A stretch of DNA of 64,000 nucleotides, taken from Candidatus Methanoperedens sp. (lineage in GTDB: Archaea > Halobacteriota > Methanosarcinia > Methanosarcinales > Methanoperedenaceae). The notes beneath the pieces were generated by a model. The model was not told the origin of the DNA, searched no databases, and was given only the letters and a program-made list of their open reading frames with translations. This document shows positions 40,738-49,152 of this stretch, in pieces (position 1 is the first letter of the stretch; each line of letters starts with the position of its first letter). Position numbers and translations under genes: made by a program. The stretch is taken from the NCBI GenBank assembly GCA_027460525.1, contig JAPZAS010000014.1, positions 1-64,000 on the forward strand, given 5' to 3'.

Positions 40738-40762
40738 GCCTATGAAAGGCGCCGCCCTTGAG
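40738..40762. repeat. Short direct repeat, right copy, at the PurM-like gene 3' end
   Basis: Right-hand partner of 40046-40070. It encodes the last residues and stop (GRRLS*) of the PurM-like protein. Confidence 0.6.
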
Positions 40763-42113
40763 GCGCTGGCTCGTGGGTTTGGCTCGATGTTTGACAGATT
40801 CCACTCCGCATCCTCTCAACCACCCTCCATTTCTTCTCAACCGCCTGCGCCGCCGCCCTATTCACAGCCTTCTTCATAGCCTCAAAATTCCTCGGGGTTT
40901 TCTCACCCACGAGCTTCTTGATGGGAGTATAGGCAGACTCCCTGAACCTCGGCGTAAAATCATGAACTTCCCCATTAATAATCAATTCAGCTCCCTTACC
41001 CTCCTCGACTTTCCCCACAACATCGATAGCCACGCCCTTTCTGTGCACACATTTCATAATCTCATCCGCATGCTCAGGCGGTGCGATTATCAAAAGCGCA
41101 TCCAGCGATACTCCAAGGTAATCTATCTCAAGTGAATCGAGCATTTCAAGCACCTTTTTATTCACAAGCGAGCGCATCTTTTCTTCCTCGAAGACAAGTT
41201 TAACGCATGCCGTCCTTGAAATCTCCTTCGCATCACCCCTGACGCCTCCGTTTGTCACGTCCGTCATTGCATGGATTTTCCCGATCAACCCCGCCTCTAA
41301 CAGCGCCTCGCAGGCATCGATGAACTTGAGATTAATCGTCTCATCCACGATATCGTGCATCCCGTAATAAAGCGCAGCCGTCGAGACCGTCCCCCCTCCG
41401 GCGCCTTCTGTCATGAGTATAATATCTCCTGGCTTTGCCTGTATGCGCGCAGTCAGACTCTCTGCTACCCCGACGGCGCCCACGCCGCCTGTCATCCGCT
41501 CTCCAATCACCATATCGCCGCCAATCCGAAGCGTGCTGCCTGTGATCAGGGGCACACCTGTCAGTTCCGAGACTGTCGTGATGCCTGCGATATGGTCGAA
41601 TATCTTTGCCACATCGCCATCATCAGCCACATGTATGTCCGAGAAAAGGGCGACAGGGCGCGCGCCCATGACATACACATCACGAAGGGCTGCGCGCGCC
41701 ACATGGAAGCCGGCAAGGAAAGGGAAGTCCGAGAGCCTGGAATGCATGCCGTCTATGGTCACCACAAGATACGTACCTTTGGCACGAACAACGCCCGAAT
41801 CGTCAAGATGCGAGGAATCCACGACTGCGGAAGTTTTACCTATTACCTCCGCAATTTTCTCATGGGTATAGAAATCACCGCCGCCGCGTGAGCCAACGCC
41901 GAATTCTCCCATTGTAACGCCGCTGCTTATAGACGTGAGTATATCGCCTTTTGGGTTCATGGTGGCGTTTGCTTCCACAATAACTGCATTTGCTATCTCC
42001 TCAGCATGCTTTCGCGAGATGTTTTTTATCTCAAGTATCCTGTCGGCTAACTTCGCCTTGAGAGCCTTATCATTTCTCAGGATACCCCGTCTGGCATAGC
42101 CTTCAAGGTCCAT
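40740..42113 (-). CDS. AIR synthase-related (PurM/SelD/HypE-like) protein
   Basis: About 457 residues of the PurM superfamily: N-terminal Gly-rich SSGVTMGEFGVGSRGGGDFYTHEKIAE, the ATP-phosphate site SSHLDDSGVVRAKGTYLVVTIDGMHSR, ARAALRDVYVMGARPVAL, and the C-terminal domain with GGTVSTAALYYG and AMTDVTNGGVRGDAKEIS. It resembles the selenophosphate synthase-related group of archaea whose role is not established; it lacks the Cys/Sec of SelD. ATG 42113 is chosen (MDLEGYARR); the frame is open to 42134. The last ~20 residues look foreign and are encoded by the repeat at 40738. Its start overlaps the hisH stop. Confidence 0.82.
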   Translation of the reverse strand: MDLEGYARRGILRNDKALKAKLADRILEIKNISRKHAEEIANAVIVEANATMNPKGDILTSISSGVTMGEFGVGSRGGGDFYTHEKIAEVIGKTSAVVDSSHLDDSGVVRAKGTYLVVTIDGMHSRLSDFPFLAGFHVARAALRDVYVMGARPVALFSDIHVADDGDVAKIFDHIAGITTVSELTGVPLITGSTLRIGGDMVIGERMTGGVGAVGVAESLTARIQAKPGDIILMTEGAGGGTVSTAALYYGMHDIVDETINLKFIDACEALLEAGLIGKIHAMTDVTNGGVRGDAKEISRTACVKLVFEEEKMRSLVNKKVLEMLDSLEIDYLGVSLDALLIIAPPEHADEIMKCVHRKGVAIDVVGKVEEGKGAELIINGEVHDFTPRFRESAYTPIKKLVGEKTPRNFEAMKKAVNRAAAQAVEKKWRVVERMRSGICQTSSQTHEPAPQGRRLS

Positions 42114-42714
42114 AACTCTCCACAAAATTCGCAATCATGCGAAGCCCAATTATCCCGCTTTTTTCAGGGTGGAACTGCGTGCCTACAACGTTTCCGGCTT
42201 CGTTTGTGATAATTGCAGGGAACTCGAACCCATAATCGCACATTGCAGCCTCATATTTCTCTTCCGTATTTGCATGGTAGGAATGTACAAAATACACGAA
42301 TGAGCCGTTATCCACGCCTTTTAGCAATGGAATATTCTTTTTGATAATAATCGAGTTCCATCCCATGTGGGGAACTTTCAGTTCGGACGATGGAAACCTT
42401 GTCACCCTTCCCGGGATTATACCAATGCCCCTGTGCAATCCTCCTTCCTCGCTCTCGGAAGCCAGCATCTGCATGCCAAGGCATATCCCCAGAAGCGGTT
42501 TTCCCTCTTCCACAGCATCCTTCACCACGCGCTCAAGCGTGGAAAAATGCAGCATCGCATCGCGGAATGCTCCAACTCCAGGGAGTATCAGGGCATCGGC
42601 GCGGTCGATTGCCGAGGGTTCGTTTGAGATTTCAACGTCTGCACCTACGTATTGGAGGGCTTTTTCGATGCTCCGAAGGTTTCCGAGTCCGTAGTCTATG
42701 ATTACGATTTTCAT
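42103..42714 (-). CDS. hisH: Imidazole glycerol phosphate synthase glutaminase subunit
   Basis: A 203-residue class I glutamine amidotransferase that feeds ammonia to HisF in histidine synthesis. N-terminal IVIIDYGLGNLRSIEKAL, oxyanion region LPGVGAF, nucleophile in LLGICLGMQML (Cys about residue 79), and His/Glu in GTQFHPEKSG (about 180). hisF is not in the window. It is translationally coupled to the PurM-like gene. Confidence 0.96.
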   Translation of the reverse strand: MKIVIIDYGLGNLRSIEKALQYVGADVEISNEPSAIDRADALILPGVGAFRDAMLHFSTLERVVKDAVEEGKPLLGICLGMQMLASESEEGGLHRGIGIIPGRVTRFPSSELKVPHMGWNSIIIKKNIPLLKGVDNGSFVYFVHSYHANTEEKYEAAMCDYGFEFPAIITNEAGNVVGTQFHPEKSGIIGLRMIANFVESYGP

Positions 42715-42732
42715 TTTGCACTAAATAACTTT

Positions 42733-43950
42733 TTAAATACTTAAACCCTCAAGCCTTCGCGCCGCCTCCATCAACGTCTCATCCTTTTTCGAGAACGTAA
42801 AACGAAGCTTATGCTTTCCCGCCTCGCTCCTGTAAAAACTGCTTCCCGGAACAGCTGCCACTCCAACTTCGCTCACCATGTATCTTGCAAAAGCTACATC
42901 ATCCATCTCAATGCCCTGCGGAATATCAGCCAGTATGTAGTATGCCCCTTCAGGCATGCTGCAAGCGAATCCTGCCTTTATTAAAGCCTTATAGAGAAGT
43001 TTTCTTTTTCCGTCGTACATTTTTGCAAGCTCTTTGTAATAGGAATCCGGGAACCTAAGTGCAGTGACGCATGCATGCTGAAGCGGCGCAGGCGCTCCAA
43101 CGGTGAGGAAATCATGCACCTTCCTTATCCCAGATGTCAGAGTTTTTTCTGCAAGCGCATAGCCGATGCGCCATCCTGTGACGCTGTACGTCTTTGAGAA
43201 TCCGCTTATGGTAATAGTCCTGTCCTTCATATCGTCAAGAGAACCGATGCTGACATGCTCTCTGTTGTCGTACAGGATATGCTCGTAAATCTCATCTGTC
43301 ACTGCAATAACATCAAAGTCAACACAGAGGTCTGCAATCAACTTTAACTCGTTTTTCGTAAAAACTCTGCCGCAGGGATTATTCGGGGTATTAAGGATGA
43401 GAGCGCGCGTCTTTTTATTAAAAGCGGAAGTAAGGGCATCTTCATCGATACTGTAATCCCCGTTTAAGGGTACAAAACTGGGGACTGCACCTGAGACTGC
43501 AGCGTCGGGTCCGTAGTTCTCATAAAACGGCTCGAATACCACGACCTCATCGCCTTCGTTTATTATGGCAAGCATGGAAGCCATCATGGCTTCGGTCGAG
43601 CCGCAGGTTACCGTTACCTCGCTCTCAGGGTCTGCCTCTATTCTGTTATATTCGCGGGCTTTTCGGGAAATCTCCCATCGCAGGTCTTTTGCGCCCCAGG
43701 TAATGGAATACTGGTTGTAATCTTCCATGATTGCAGAAGCTGCGGCGCGCTTTAGCTCCTCAGGGGCAGGAAAATCAGGAAAACCCTGGGCAAGGTTGAT
43801 GGCATCATGCTTTAATGAGAGGCGTGTCATGTCGCGAATTACCGACTCTACAAAATGATCTACACGGTGGGATAACATGGACGTATCAAAAGACTTTGGT
43901 ATATATTTAACTTCTGTGGCTACTTCCTCCAGTGGAAATAAAGGGGTCAT
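42733..43950 (-). CDS. PLP-dependent aminotransferase, class I/II
   Basis: 405 residues of the aspartate/kynurenine aminotransferase type. LNTPNNPCGRVF, VTDEIYEHILYD, the PLP lysine in SGFSKTYSVTGWRIGYA and a C-terminal LRFTFSKKDETL are all in place. The cofactor lysine lies about residue 255. Amino-acid specificity cannot be read; aromatic or aspartate aminotransferase is likely. Another start (MLSHRVDHF at 43878) would give a length closer to the family average; the first 24 residues are poorly typical. Confidence 0.9.
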   Translation of the reverse strand: MTPLFPLEEVATEVKYIPKSFDTSMLSHRVDHFVESVIRDMTRLSLKHDAINLAQGFPDFPAPEELKRAAASAIMEDYNQYSITWGAKDLRWEISRKAREYNRIEADPESEVTVTCGSTEAMMASMLAIINEGDEVVVFEPFYENYGPDAAVSGAVPSFVPLNGDYSIDEDALTSAFNKKTRALILNTPNNPCGRVFTKNELKLIADLCVDFDVIAVTDEIYEHILYDNREHVSIGSLDDMKDRTITISGFSKTYSVTGWRIGYALAEKTLTSGIRKVHDFLTVGAPAPLQHACVTALRFPDSYYKELAKMYDGKRKLLYKALIKAGFACSMPEGAYYILADIPQGIEMDDVAFARYMVSEVGVAAVPGSSFYRSEAGKHKLRFTFSKKDETLMEAARRLEGLSI

Positions 43951-44050
43951 GATAATGAGGGGATATATGTTCTAAACAGCATCGAATAATCCACCGTAAA
44001 CCGTTACTTTTATATTTCACTTATCCAATGGTAGGCAAAAGGTGACAAAA

Positions 44051-44224
44051 ATGGTAGCAAAAGTAAATACCGAAGAATGCACAGGATGCGGAATATGCGT
44101 AGACGAGTGCCCTGCAAACGCAATAGAACTGAAAAACGAAAAAGCAAAAGTGGATGAGGTGGAGTGCACGGACTGCGGTACATGCGTTGACGCATGCCCG
44201 AACAGTGCGATCAAGGTAGAATAA
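44051..44224 (+). CDS. 2[4Fe-4S] ferredoxin
   Basis: A 57-residue electron carrier with two clusters: [12 protein letters not shown] and [12 protein letters not shown], each CxxCxxCxxxCP. ATG 44051 is chosen because GGTGA lies 5 bases upstream, the standard archaeal ribosome site; a GTG three codons earlier is possible. Probably serves oxidoreductases such as the Por complex at 54-57 kb (inference). Starts a run with asd. Confidence 0.95.
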   Translation: MVAKVNTEECTGCGICVDECPANAIELKNEKAKVDEVECTDCGTCVDACPNSAIKVE

Positions 44225-44261
44225 TCAATAGTAAACCAGAACATAAAAACTGAAACAATCT

Positions 44262-45290
44262 ATGTCAAAAATAAGGGCAGGAGTACTCGGTGCAACAGGA
44301 AATGTAGGTCAGAGATTCATAGAGCTTCTGAGCAATCACCCCTGGTTTGAATTAACGTCGCTGGCAGCCTCAGACAGGAGTGCAGGCAAGAGATACGGCG
44401 ATGCAGCGAGCTGGAGGCTTGAAAGTAAAATCCCGCAAGATGCTGCTGATATGACTGTGGTGCCCGTCGACCCGAAGAAAGTGGATGCTGACATCGTTTT
44501 CTCCGCTCTCCCCGCCGACCTTGCCAAAACCGTTGAGCCAGAGTTTGCCAAAGCAGGTTTTGTGGTAGCAAGCAATGCCAGCGCTTTGCGGATGGTGAAA
44601 GACATACCGCTTGTCATCCCTGAGGTGAACCCCGAGCACCTCGGTCTGATAGATGTCCAGCAGGACAGGCGCAAATGGGATGGCTATGTGGTCACGAATC
44701 CCAACTGCACAACTATTATGATGACTGTGACACTGAAGCCGCTCATGAGGTTCGGGATTGAAAAAATCTATATAGCTTCTATGCAGGCAATCTCAGGAGC
44801 AGGATACGATGGCGTACCCTCGATGGCGATCCTGGATAACGTGATTCCATATATCGGTCAGGAAGAGGAAAAAGTGGAGACCGAGACCAGGAAGCTTCTG
44901 GGTGAATTTAATGGGAGCGAGGTGATTGATGCGCCGTTTGCTGTAAGCGCAAGCTGCAACCGGGTAATGGTAATGGATGGGCATACCGAAGCTGTCTGGG
45001 TAGAAATGGCAGACGCTCCTTCGCCTGAAGATGTTAAAGACGCCTTCCTTAAGTTTGACCCGGGTTTGTCCGATTTACCTACAGAACCCAACCCTGTAAT
45101 CGAGGTTAAGGAAGAAAAAGATAGACCCCAGCCGCGAATGGACAGGAATCTTGGCGGCGGGATGACAGTTTCAGTTGGACGAATCCGCCCCGGGATACGC
45201 TACATCTGCATGGGGCATAATACCATAAGAGGCGCAGCAGGGGCAAGTGTGCTGAATGCTGAGCTTCTTAGAAAGAAAGGGAAGCTTTAA
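44262..45290 (+). CDS. asd: Aspartate-semialdehyde dehydrogenase
   Basis: 342 residues of the archaeal/fungal Asd type. NADP site [17 protein letters not shown] at the N-terminus, active-site Cys149 in [28 protein letters not shown] and C-terminal [24 protein letters not shown]. It reduces aspartyl phosphate to the semialdehyde, the branch point to lysine, threonine and methionine; lysA for the lysine branch is at 32-33 kb. Confidence 0.96.
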   Translation: MSKIRAGVLGATGNVGQRFIELLSNHPWFELTSLAASDRSAGKRYGDAASWRLESKIPQDAADMTVVPVDPKKVDADIVFSALPADLAKTVEPEFAKAGFVVASNASALRMVKDIPLVIPEVNPEHLGLIDVQQDRRKWDGYVVTNPNCTTIMMTVTLKPLMRFGIEKIYIASMQAISGAGYDGVPSMAILDNVIPYIGQEEEKVETETRKLLGEFNGSEVIDAPFAVSASCNRVMVMDGHTEAVWVEMADAPSPEDVKDAFLKFDPGLSDLPTEPNPVIEVKEEKDRPQPRMDRNLGGGMTVSVGRIRPGIRYICMGHNTIRGAAGASVLNAELLRKKGKL

Positions 45291-45448
45291 AATAAAACCA
45301 AGTCAGCAGTGCTTTATTTTTTCATTCTCATGATAATCAATTTTACAGACAGCGCACAGCAATAAAGAGGCGCATATAGGGTTATAAATAAGCACAGATA
45401 ATATATAAAATACCGCGCAATTATTAACATACCGGTGAGGTCGTAAAC

Positions 45449-45658
45449 ATGACAGGAATAGCAGCAGTAGAAGGTACATTATTGGAAGGTTTACATAAAC
45501 TTGGATTAATAAAAAAAGAGGAAGATATCATTAAAGATGCTCTAAGCGAAATGCTCATAAAATACGGAAGATTTCCGAAAGAAACTGCTCGTGGTATTTT
45601 AAACTCAAAAATATCCGGAAAGCTCAGTGACACTGTTGCAGAATTGAGAAGTGAATGA
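45449..45658 (+). CDS. Antitoxin-like small protein upstream of a PIN gene
   Basis: A 69-residue acidic helical protein (LLEGLHKLGLIKKEEDIIKDALSEMLIKYG...) with the look of UPF0175-type or other VapB-like antitoxins. A TATA-like ATAATATATAAAA lies at about 45398-45410 and GGTGAGGT precedes the ATG. Its stop overlaps the PIN gene start by 4 bases. Confidence 0.75.
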   Translation: MTGIAAVEGTLLEGLHKLGLIKKEEDIIKDALSEMLIKYGRFPKETARGILNSKISGKLSDTVAELRSE

Positions 45659-46084
45659 ACATATACATCGACACCAGCGCTTATGTAAAAGAATATCACG
45701 ATGAGTCAGGCAGTGAGTTGGTTCATTCAGTTTTTGAGAGCGCAAAAAATGGGGACAATAAGCGAGACCATAAACACAATAGACCGGCATTTCATGCGCC
45801 ACGAATTAAATAAAGAAGAATATAATAACGTCTTAGGTGCTATTTTTACAGATATGTTTGAGATGCTTGATAATAAAAATTTAAAAATTGTTGACATTGA
45901 TACAAACCTCGTCAAAATGTCATGGGAATACATTTCATCCGAGCATTTATCTGCGGCGGATTCTCTCCATCTTGTAACCGCAATGAAATCAAACGCAGAT
46001 ATATTTTATGCAGCAGACAAAAAGTTGATCGGCGTTGCCAGAAAAAGAAATCTGAATGCGGTGGATGTAGAAGAGCTAACCTGA
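45655..46084 (+). pseudogene. PIN-domain (VapC-like) gene with an internal frameshift
   Basis: From ATG 45655 the protein starts correctly (MNIYIDTSAYVKEYHDESGSELV, catalytic Asp in IDTSAYVKEY) but stops at 45811. The rest of the PIN domain (TISETINTIDRHFMRHEL, then LSAADSLHLVTAM and IFYAADKKL) is in another frame to 46084. The shift lies near AAAAAATGGGG at 45742-45752, where a few codons also appear to be missing compared with relatives. If the frameshift is real the toxin is dead and the antitoxin is an orphan. Confidence 0.8.
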
Positions 46085-46098
46085 TTCTGTCAATTTAT

Positions 46099-47703
46099 TC
46101 AATGCAGGAAATGTCTCATCCCTGTGAACACAAGTGAAACCCCGAGCCTGTTCGCGGCATCGATCACTTCCTTATCCCTTATCGAACCTCCTGGCGACAC
46201 TATGTACCTTATGTGGTTCTCTGCTGAGTAAATGATGCTGTCATCGAAGGGAAAGAAGGCATCGCTTGCAAGAACGCATTCACTCATGATGCTTTTAATA
46301 TACTCCTGCTCGCTCATGTCAGGTTTTTCCCGCATGTACAGCATTTTCAGATTCTCAACAGCTTTTGTTGCAGCGAGTTTACGTATCGCATCCACCCTGT
46401 TCGGCTGACCTGCTCCAATTGCGAGTATCTGGTAAAATCCCTTTTCATACTCCCATGCAATAACCACAGCGTTGGATTTCGTGTATTTGCAGATAGTAAG
46501 CGTAAACTCAGCCAGCCCTCTTTTCTCCTCAGGGAATGGAAGCTCAGTGACCACATCCCATTTCTCATACATTCCCCTGTTCCTTGACTGCACAAGCATT
46601 CCTCCAACGATATAATGGTACGTATTCTCAAGCGGCACACCGTTCTCCATGGAGAGTTCAAGGATTCGGAGGTCTTTGCTCTTGTTCTTAAGGAAGAAAA
46701 GCGCATCCTCATCATAGCCTGGAGCCATTATCATTTCCACGAACTTGCCCTTCAGGAATTCCACAGTCGCAAGGTCGGGTTTGCGCGTCATGCATATTAT
46801 GCTGCCGAACGATGACATCGGGTCGCCTTCCCATGCTCTCGAAAGTGCCCCGGTGAGTGTTTTCCCTGTTGCAAACCCGCAGGGGTTACAGTGTTTGACT
46901 ACAACGACGGAAATACTATCTTTAAATTCAAGAGCCACGTTCAACGCGCTCTCAGCATCCAGGTAATTGTTGTACGACAGCGCCTTTCCATGCAGTTGCT
47001 TTGCATTTGCAACAGAAGGTTCGCTAACATCGGGCTCTTTATAGAATTTGGCACTCTGATGCCAGTTCTCCCCGTACCTCAGCGTTCTTCCCTCCACGAA
47101 TTTCAGGCGCAGGATATCTTCGCTGACGAGCTTGCGGCTCAGGTACGTGTCAATTGCACAGTCATAATCCGCTATCCTGCGAAATGCCTTGACCGCAAGA
47201 TGCTCTCTTGTTTCCAGGCTTATTTCACCGTGTTCAAGTTCTTTTAGAATCGAAGGATAATCAAGAGGGTCGGTTATTACAGCCACATGCCTGTAATTTT
47301 TTGCTGCAGCCCTCACGAGAGCAGGTCCTCCTATATCTATATTTTCGATGGCATCGTCGAGACTGCCTCCCTCGGCTATTGTTTCCTCAAATGGATAGAG
47401 GTTCACGACCACGATATCGATGAGTTCGATGCCCTGCTCTGCTGCTTCCTTCATGTGTGATGGATTTTCCCGAAGTGCGAGAATGGCGCCGTGAATTCTG
47501 GGATGAAGCGTCTTTACCCTGCCCTCCATCATCTCCGGGAATCCTGTTATCTCACTTACATCTTTTACTTTTATGCCTGCATTTTTCAAAACCCTGGATG
47601 TCCCGCCTGTGGAAACTATCTCAAAACCAAGACGAATGAGCCCTGTTGCAAAATCAATTATTCCGTTTTTGTCAGAAACGCTTATTAAAGCTTTCTTGGG
47701 CAG
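46099..47703 (-). CDS. purH: Bifunctional AICAR transformylase/IMP cyclohydrolase; near-cognate start
   Basis: Last two steps of IMP synthesis. About 534 residues: the N-terminal cyclohydrolase begins PKKALISVSDKNGIIDFA with STGGTSRVLKNAG and VKTLHPRIHGAIL; the transformylase half contains LRYGENWHQSAKFY, VVVKHCNPCGFATG, DAFFPFDDSI and VSPGGSIRDKEVIDAA. The frame upstream is closed by TAA at 47709; between it and the SVSDK motif there is no ATG, GTG or TTG. GGTGAT is followed 5 bases later by CTG (47703), which is taken as start; ATT 47706 is the alternative. A TTG at 47589 would delete the conserved N-terminus. Confidence 0.93.
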   Translation of the reverse strand: MPKKALISVSDKNGIIDFATGLIRLGFEIVSTGGTSRVLKNAGIKVKDVSEITGFPEMMEGRVKTLHPRIHGAILALRENPSHMKEAAEQGIELIDIVVVNLYPFEETIAEGGSLDDAIENIDIGGPALVRAAAKNYRHVAVITDPLDYPSILKELEHGEISLETREHLAVKAFRRIADYDCAIDTYLSRKLVSEDILRLKFVEGRTLRYGENWHQSAKFYKEPDVSEPSVANAKQLHGKALSYNNYLDAESALNVALEFKDSISVVVVKHCNPCGFATGKTLTGALSRAWEGDPMSSFGSIICMTRKPDLATVEFLKGKFVEMIMAPGYDEDALFFLKNKSKDLRILELSMENGVPLENTYHYIVGGMLVQSRNRGMYEKWDVVTELPFPEEKRGLAEFTLTICKYTKSNAVVIAWEYEKGFYQILAIGAGQPNRVDAIRKLAATKAVENLKMLYMREKPDMSEQEYIKSIMSECVLASDAFFPFDDSIIYSAENHIRYIVSPGGSIRDKEVIDAANRLGVSLVFTGMRHFLH

Positions 47704-47810
47704 AATTTATCACCTTACCTCAATAGAAAAAGGAAGGTATAAGTTTTTCTAATCTATTGAAGCTCGATTTTTAGAAACCTTATTTTATATCCTCAGCCTA
47801 CTACTATTTC

Positions 47811-49088
47811 ATGGCAGACCTGATAATCAAAGGCGGCAGAGTGCTCACCATGAACGGCGGGATTATCGATGGCGGGGTGATAGCAGTAGAGAGCGGTTTA
47901 ATAACTTTCGTGGGGAAGGGTACGAAAGAGAGAGCACAGGAAGTGATTGATGCAAAAGGCTGCGCCGTCATGCCAGGTCTTATCAATGCCCATACCCATC
48001 TCCCCATGACTCTTTTCCGGGGAGTTGCTGACGACCTTGCTTATGAGGAATGGACAAAAAAGATTCAGAGAGCAGAGGCGAAACTGAGTCCCAAAGATGT
48101 AAGGGCTGGCGCATATCTTGGCGTGCTTGAGATGATTAAGACAGGCACGACATCCTTTGCAGACATGTATATCCATATGGATGAGGTAGCGCAGGTAGTG
48201 GAAGAAACAGGTATGAGAGCCTCATTAGGATACGGGATGATTGAAGGGCGGAACGAGGATTCAGAGACAAAACTAAAGAGCAGGGCGGATTTTGTGAGAA
48301 AATGGAGCGGCGCAGGATTGAGCAGGATTACGACCATGTACGCGCCGCATTCAGCGTTATCATGTTCAAGAGAGTTTTTGATTAAAGTCAGGGAAAAGGC
48401 GAGAAAGGATATGGTAGGGATTCATATCCATGTGCTTGAAACAGAAGATGAGTTGAATTTAATGAAAAAGCGATACGGGATGTGCTCCATAAAATTTCTC
48501 GACAGCATTGATTTCCTCGGTTCAGACGTTCTTGCTGCACACTGCGTCTGGCTGTCGGATGACGATATTGGTATCTTGAAAGGCAAAAATGTCAATGTCG
48601 TCCACTGCCCGACAAGCAACATGGCTCTTGGCGTCGGCATTGCGCCTGTGCAGAAGATGCTTGAGCGAGGCATAAACGTAGCGCTTGGCACTGACAGCGC
48701 AGCGTCAAGCGGGAGTCTTGATATGTGGAAGGAAATGCGGATGGCGTCGTTGCTTCACAAGGTCAAAGACCCCGCTGCGATGCCAGTATCAAAAGTGCTT
48801 GAGATGGCGACCGTGAACGGCGCGCGGGCGATGGGGATAAACGCAGGAGCGCTTGCGCCCGGATATCTGGCAGATGTTATTATTGTTGATATTAAAAAAC
48901 CCCAGTTTACATCTTCGAATCTGATTTCGGCTCTTGTTCACGGCGCTTCGGGATGCGATGTAAAAACAACGATAGTTGACGGAAAAATATTGATGGAAGA
49001 TTATGAGATAAAAGTGCTTGATGAGGAAAAAATAATCGAGGATGCTATTAATGCAATGTTAATAAATATCAGAGATTTTGCTGAATAA
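47811..49088 (+). CDS. dadD: 5'-deoxyadenosine deaminase / SAH deaminase (amidohydrolase)
   Basis: A 425-residue amidohydrolase of the MTA/SAH deaminase group. Metal ligands: GLINAHTHLPM (HxH), HIHVLETEDE, AAHCVWLSDDDI and GTDSAASSGSLDM. In methanogens this enzyme deaminates 5'-deoxyadenosine and SAH, feeding methionine salvage; the product S-inosyl-homocysteine is split by the ahcY-type enzyme at 36.3 kb. C-terminal APGYLADVIIVDI is the usual end of the amidohydrolase beta-sandwich. It is divergent from purH. Confidence 0.9.
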   Translation: MADLIIKGGRVLTMNGGIIDGGVIAVESGLITFVGKGTKERAQEVIDAKGCAVMPGLINAHTHLPMTLFRGVADDLAYEEWTKKIQRAEAKLSPKDVRAGAYLGVLEMIKTGTTSFADMYIHMDEVAQVVEETGMRASLGYGMIEGRNEDSETKLKSRADFVRKWSGAGLSRITTMYAPHSALSCSREFLIKVREKARKDMVGIHIHVLETEDELNLMKKRYGMCSIKFLDSIDFLGSDVLAAHCVWLSDDDIGILKGKNVNVVHCPTSNMALGVGIAPVQKMLERGINVALGTDSAASSGSLDMWKEMRMASLLHKVKDPAAMPVSKVLEMATVNGARAMGINAGALAPGYLADVIIVDIKKPQFTSSNLISALVHGASGCDVKTTIVDGKILMEDYEIKVLDEEKIIEDAINAMLINIRDFAE

Positions 49089-49152
49089 AAATTTAAGCGG
49101 ATGCAGAAGGCATGGAACGAGACAAGCTCTTTCTCAGGTGAAAGTTAAATCA

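Noticed and set aside
45701-46084. Independent protein starting MSQAVSWFIQFL
   Set aside because: Its beginning is an out-of-frame reading of the PIN gene; only the later part matches a PIN domain.
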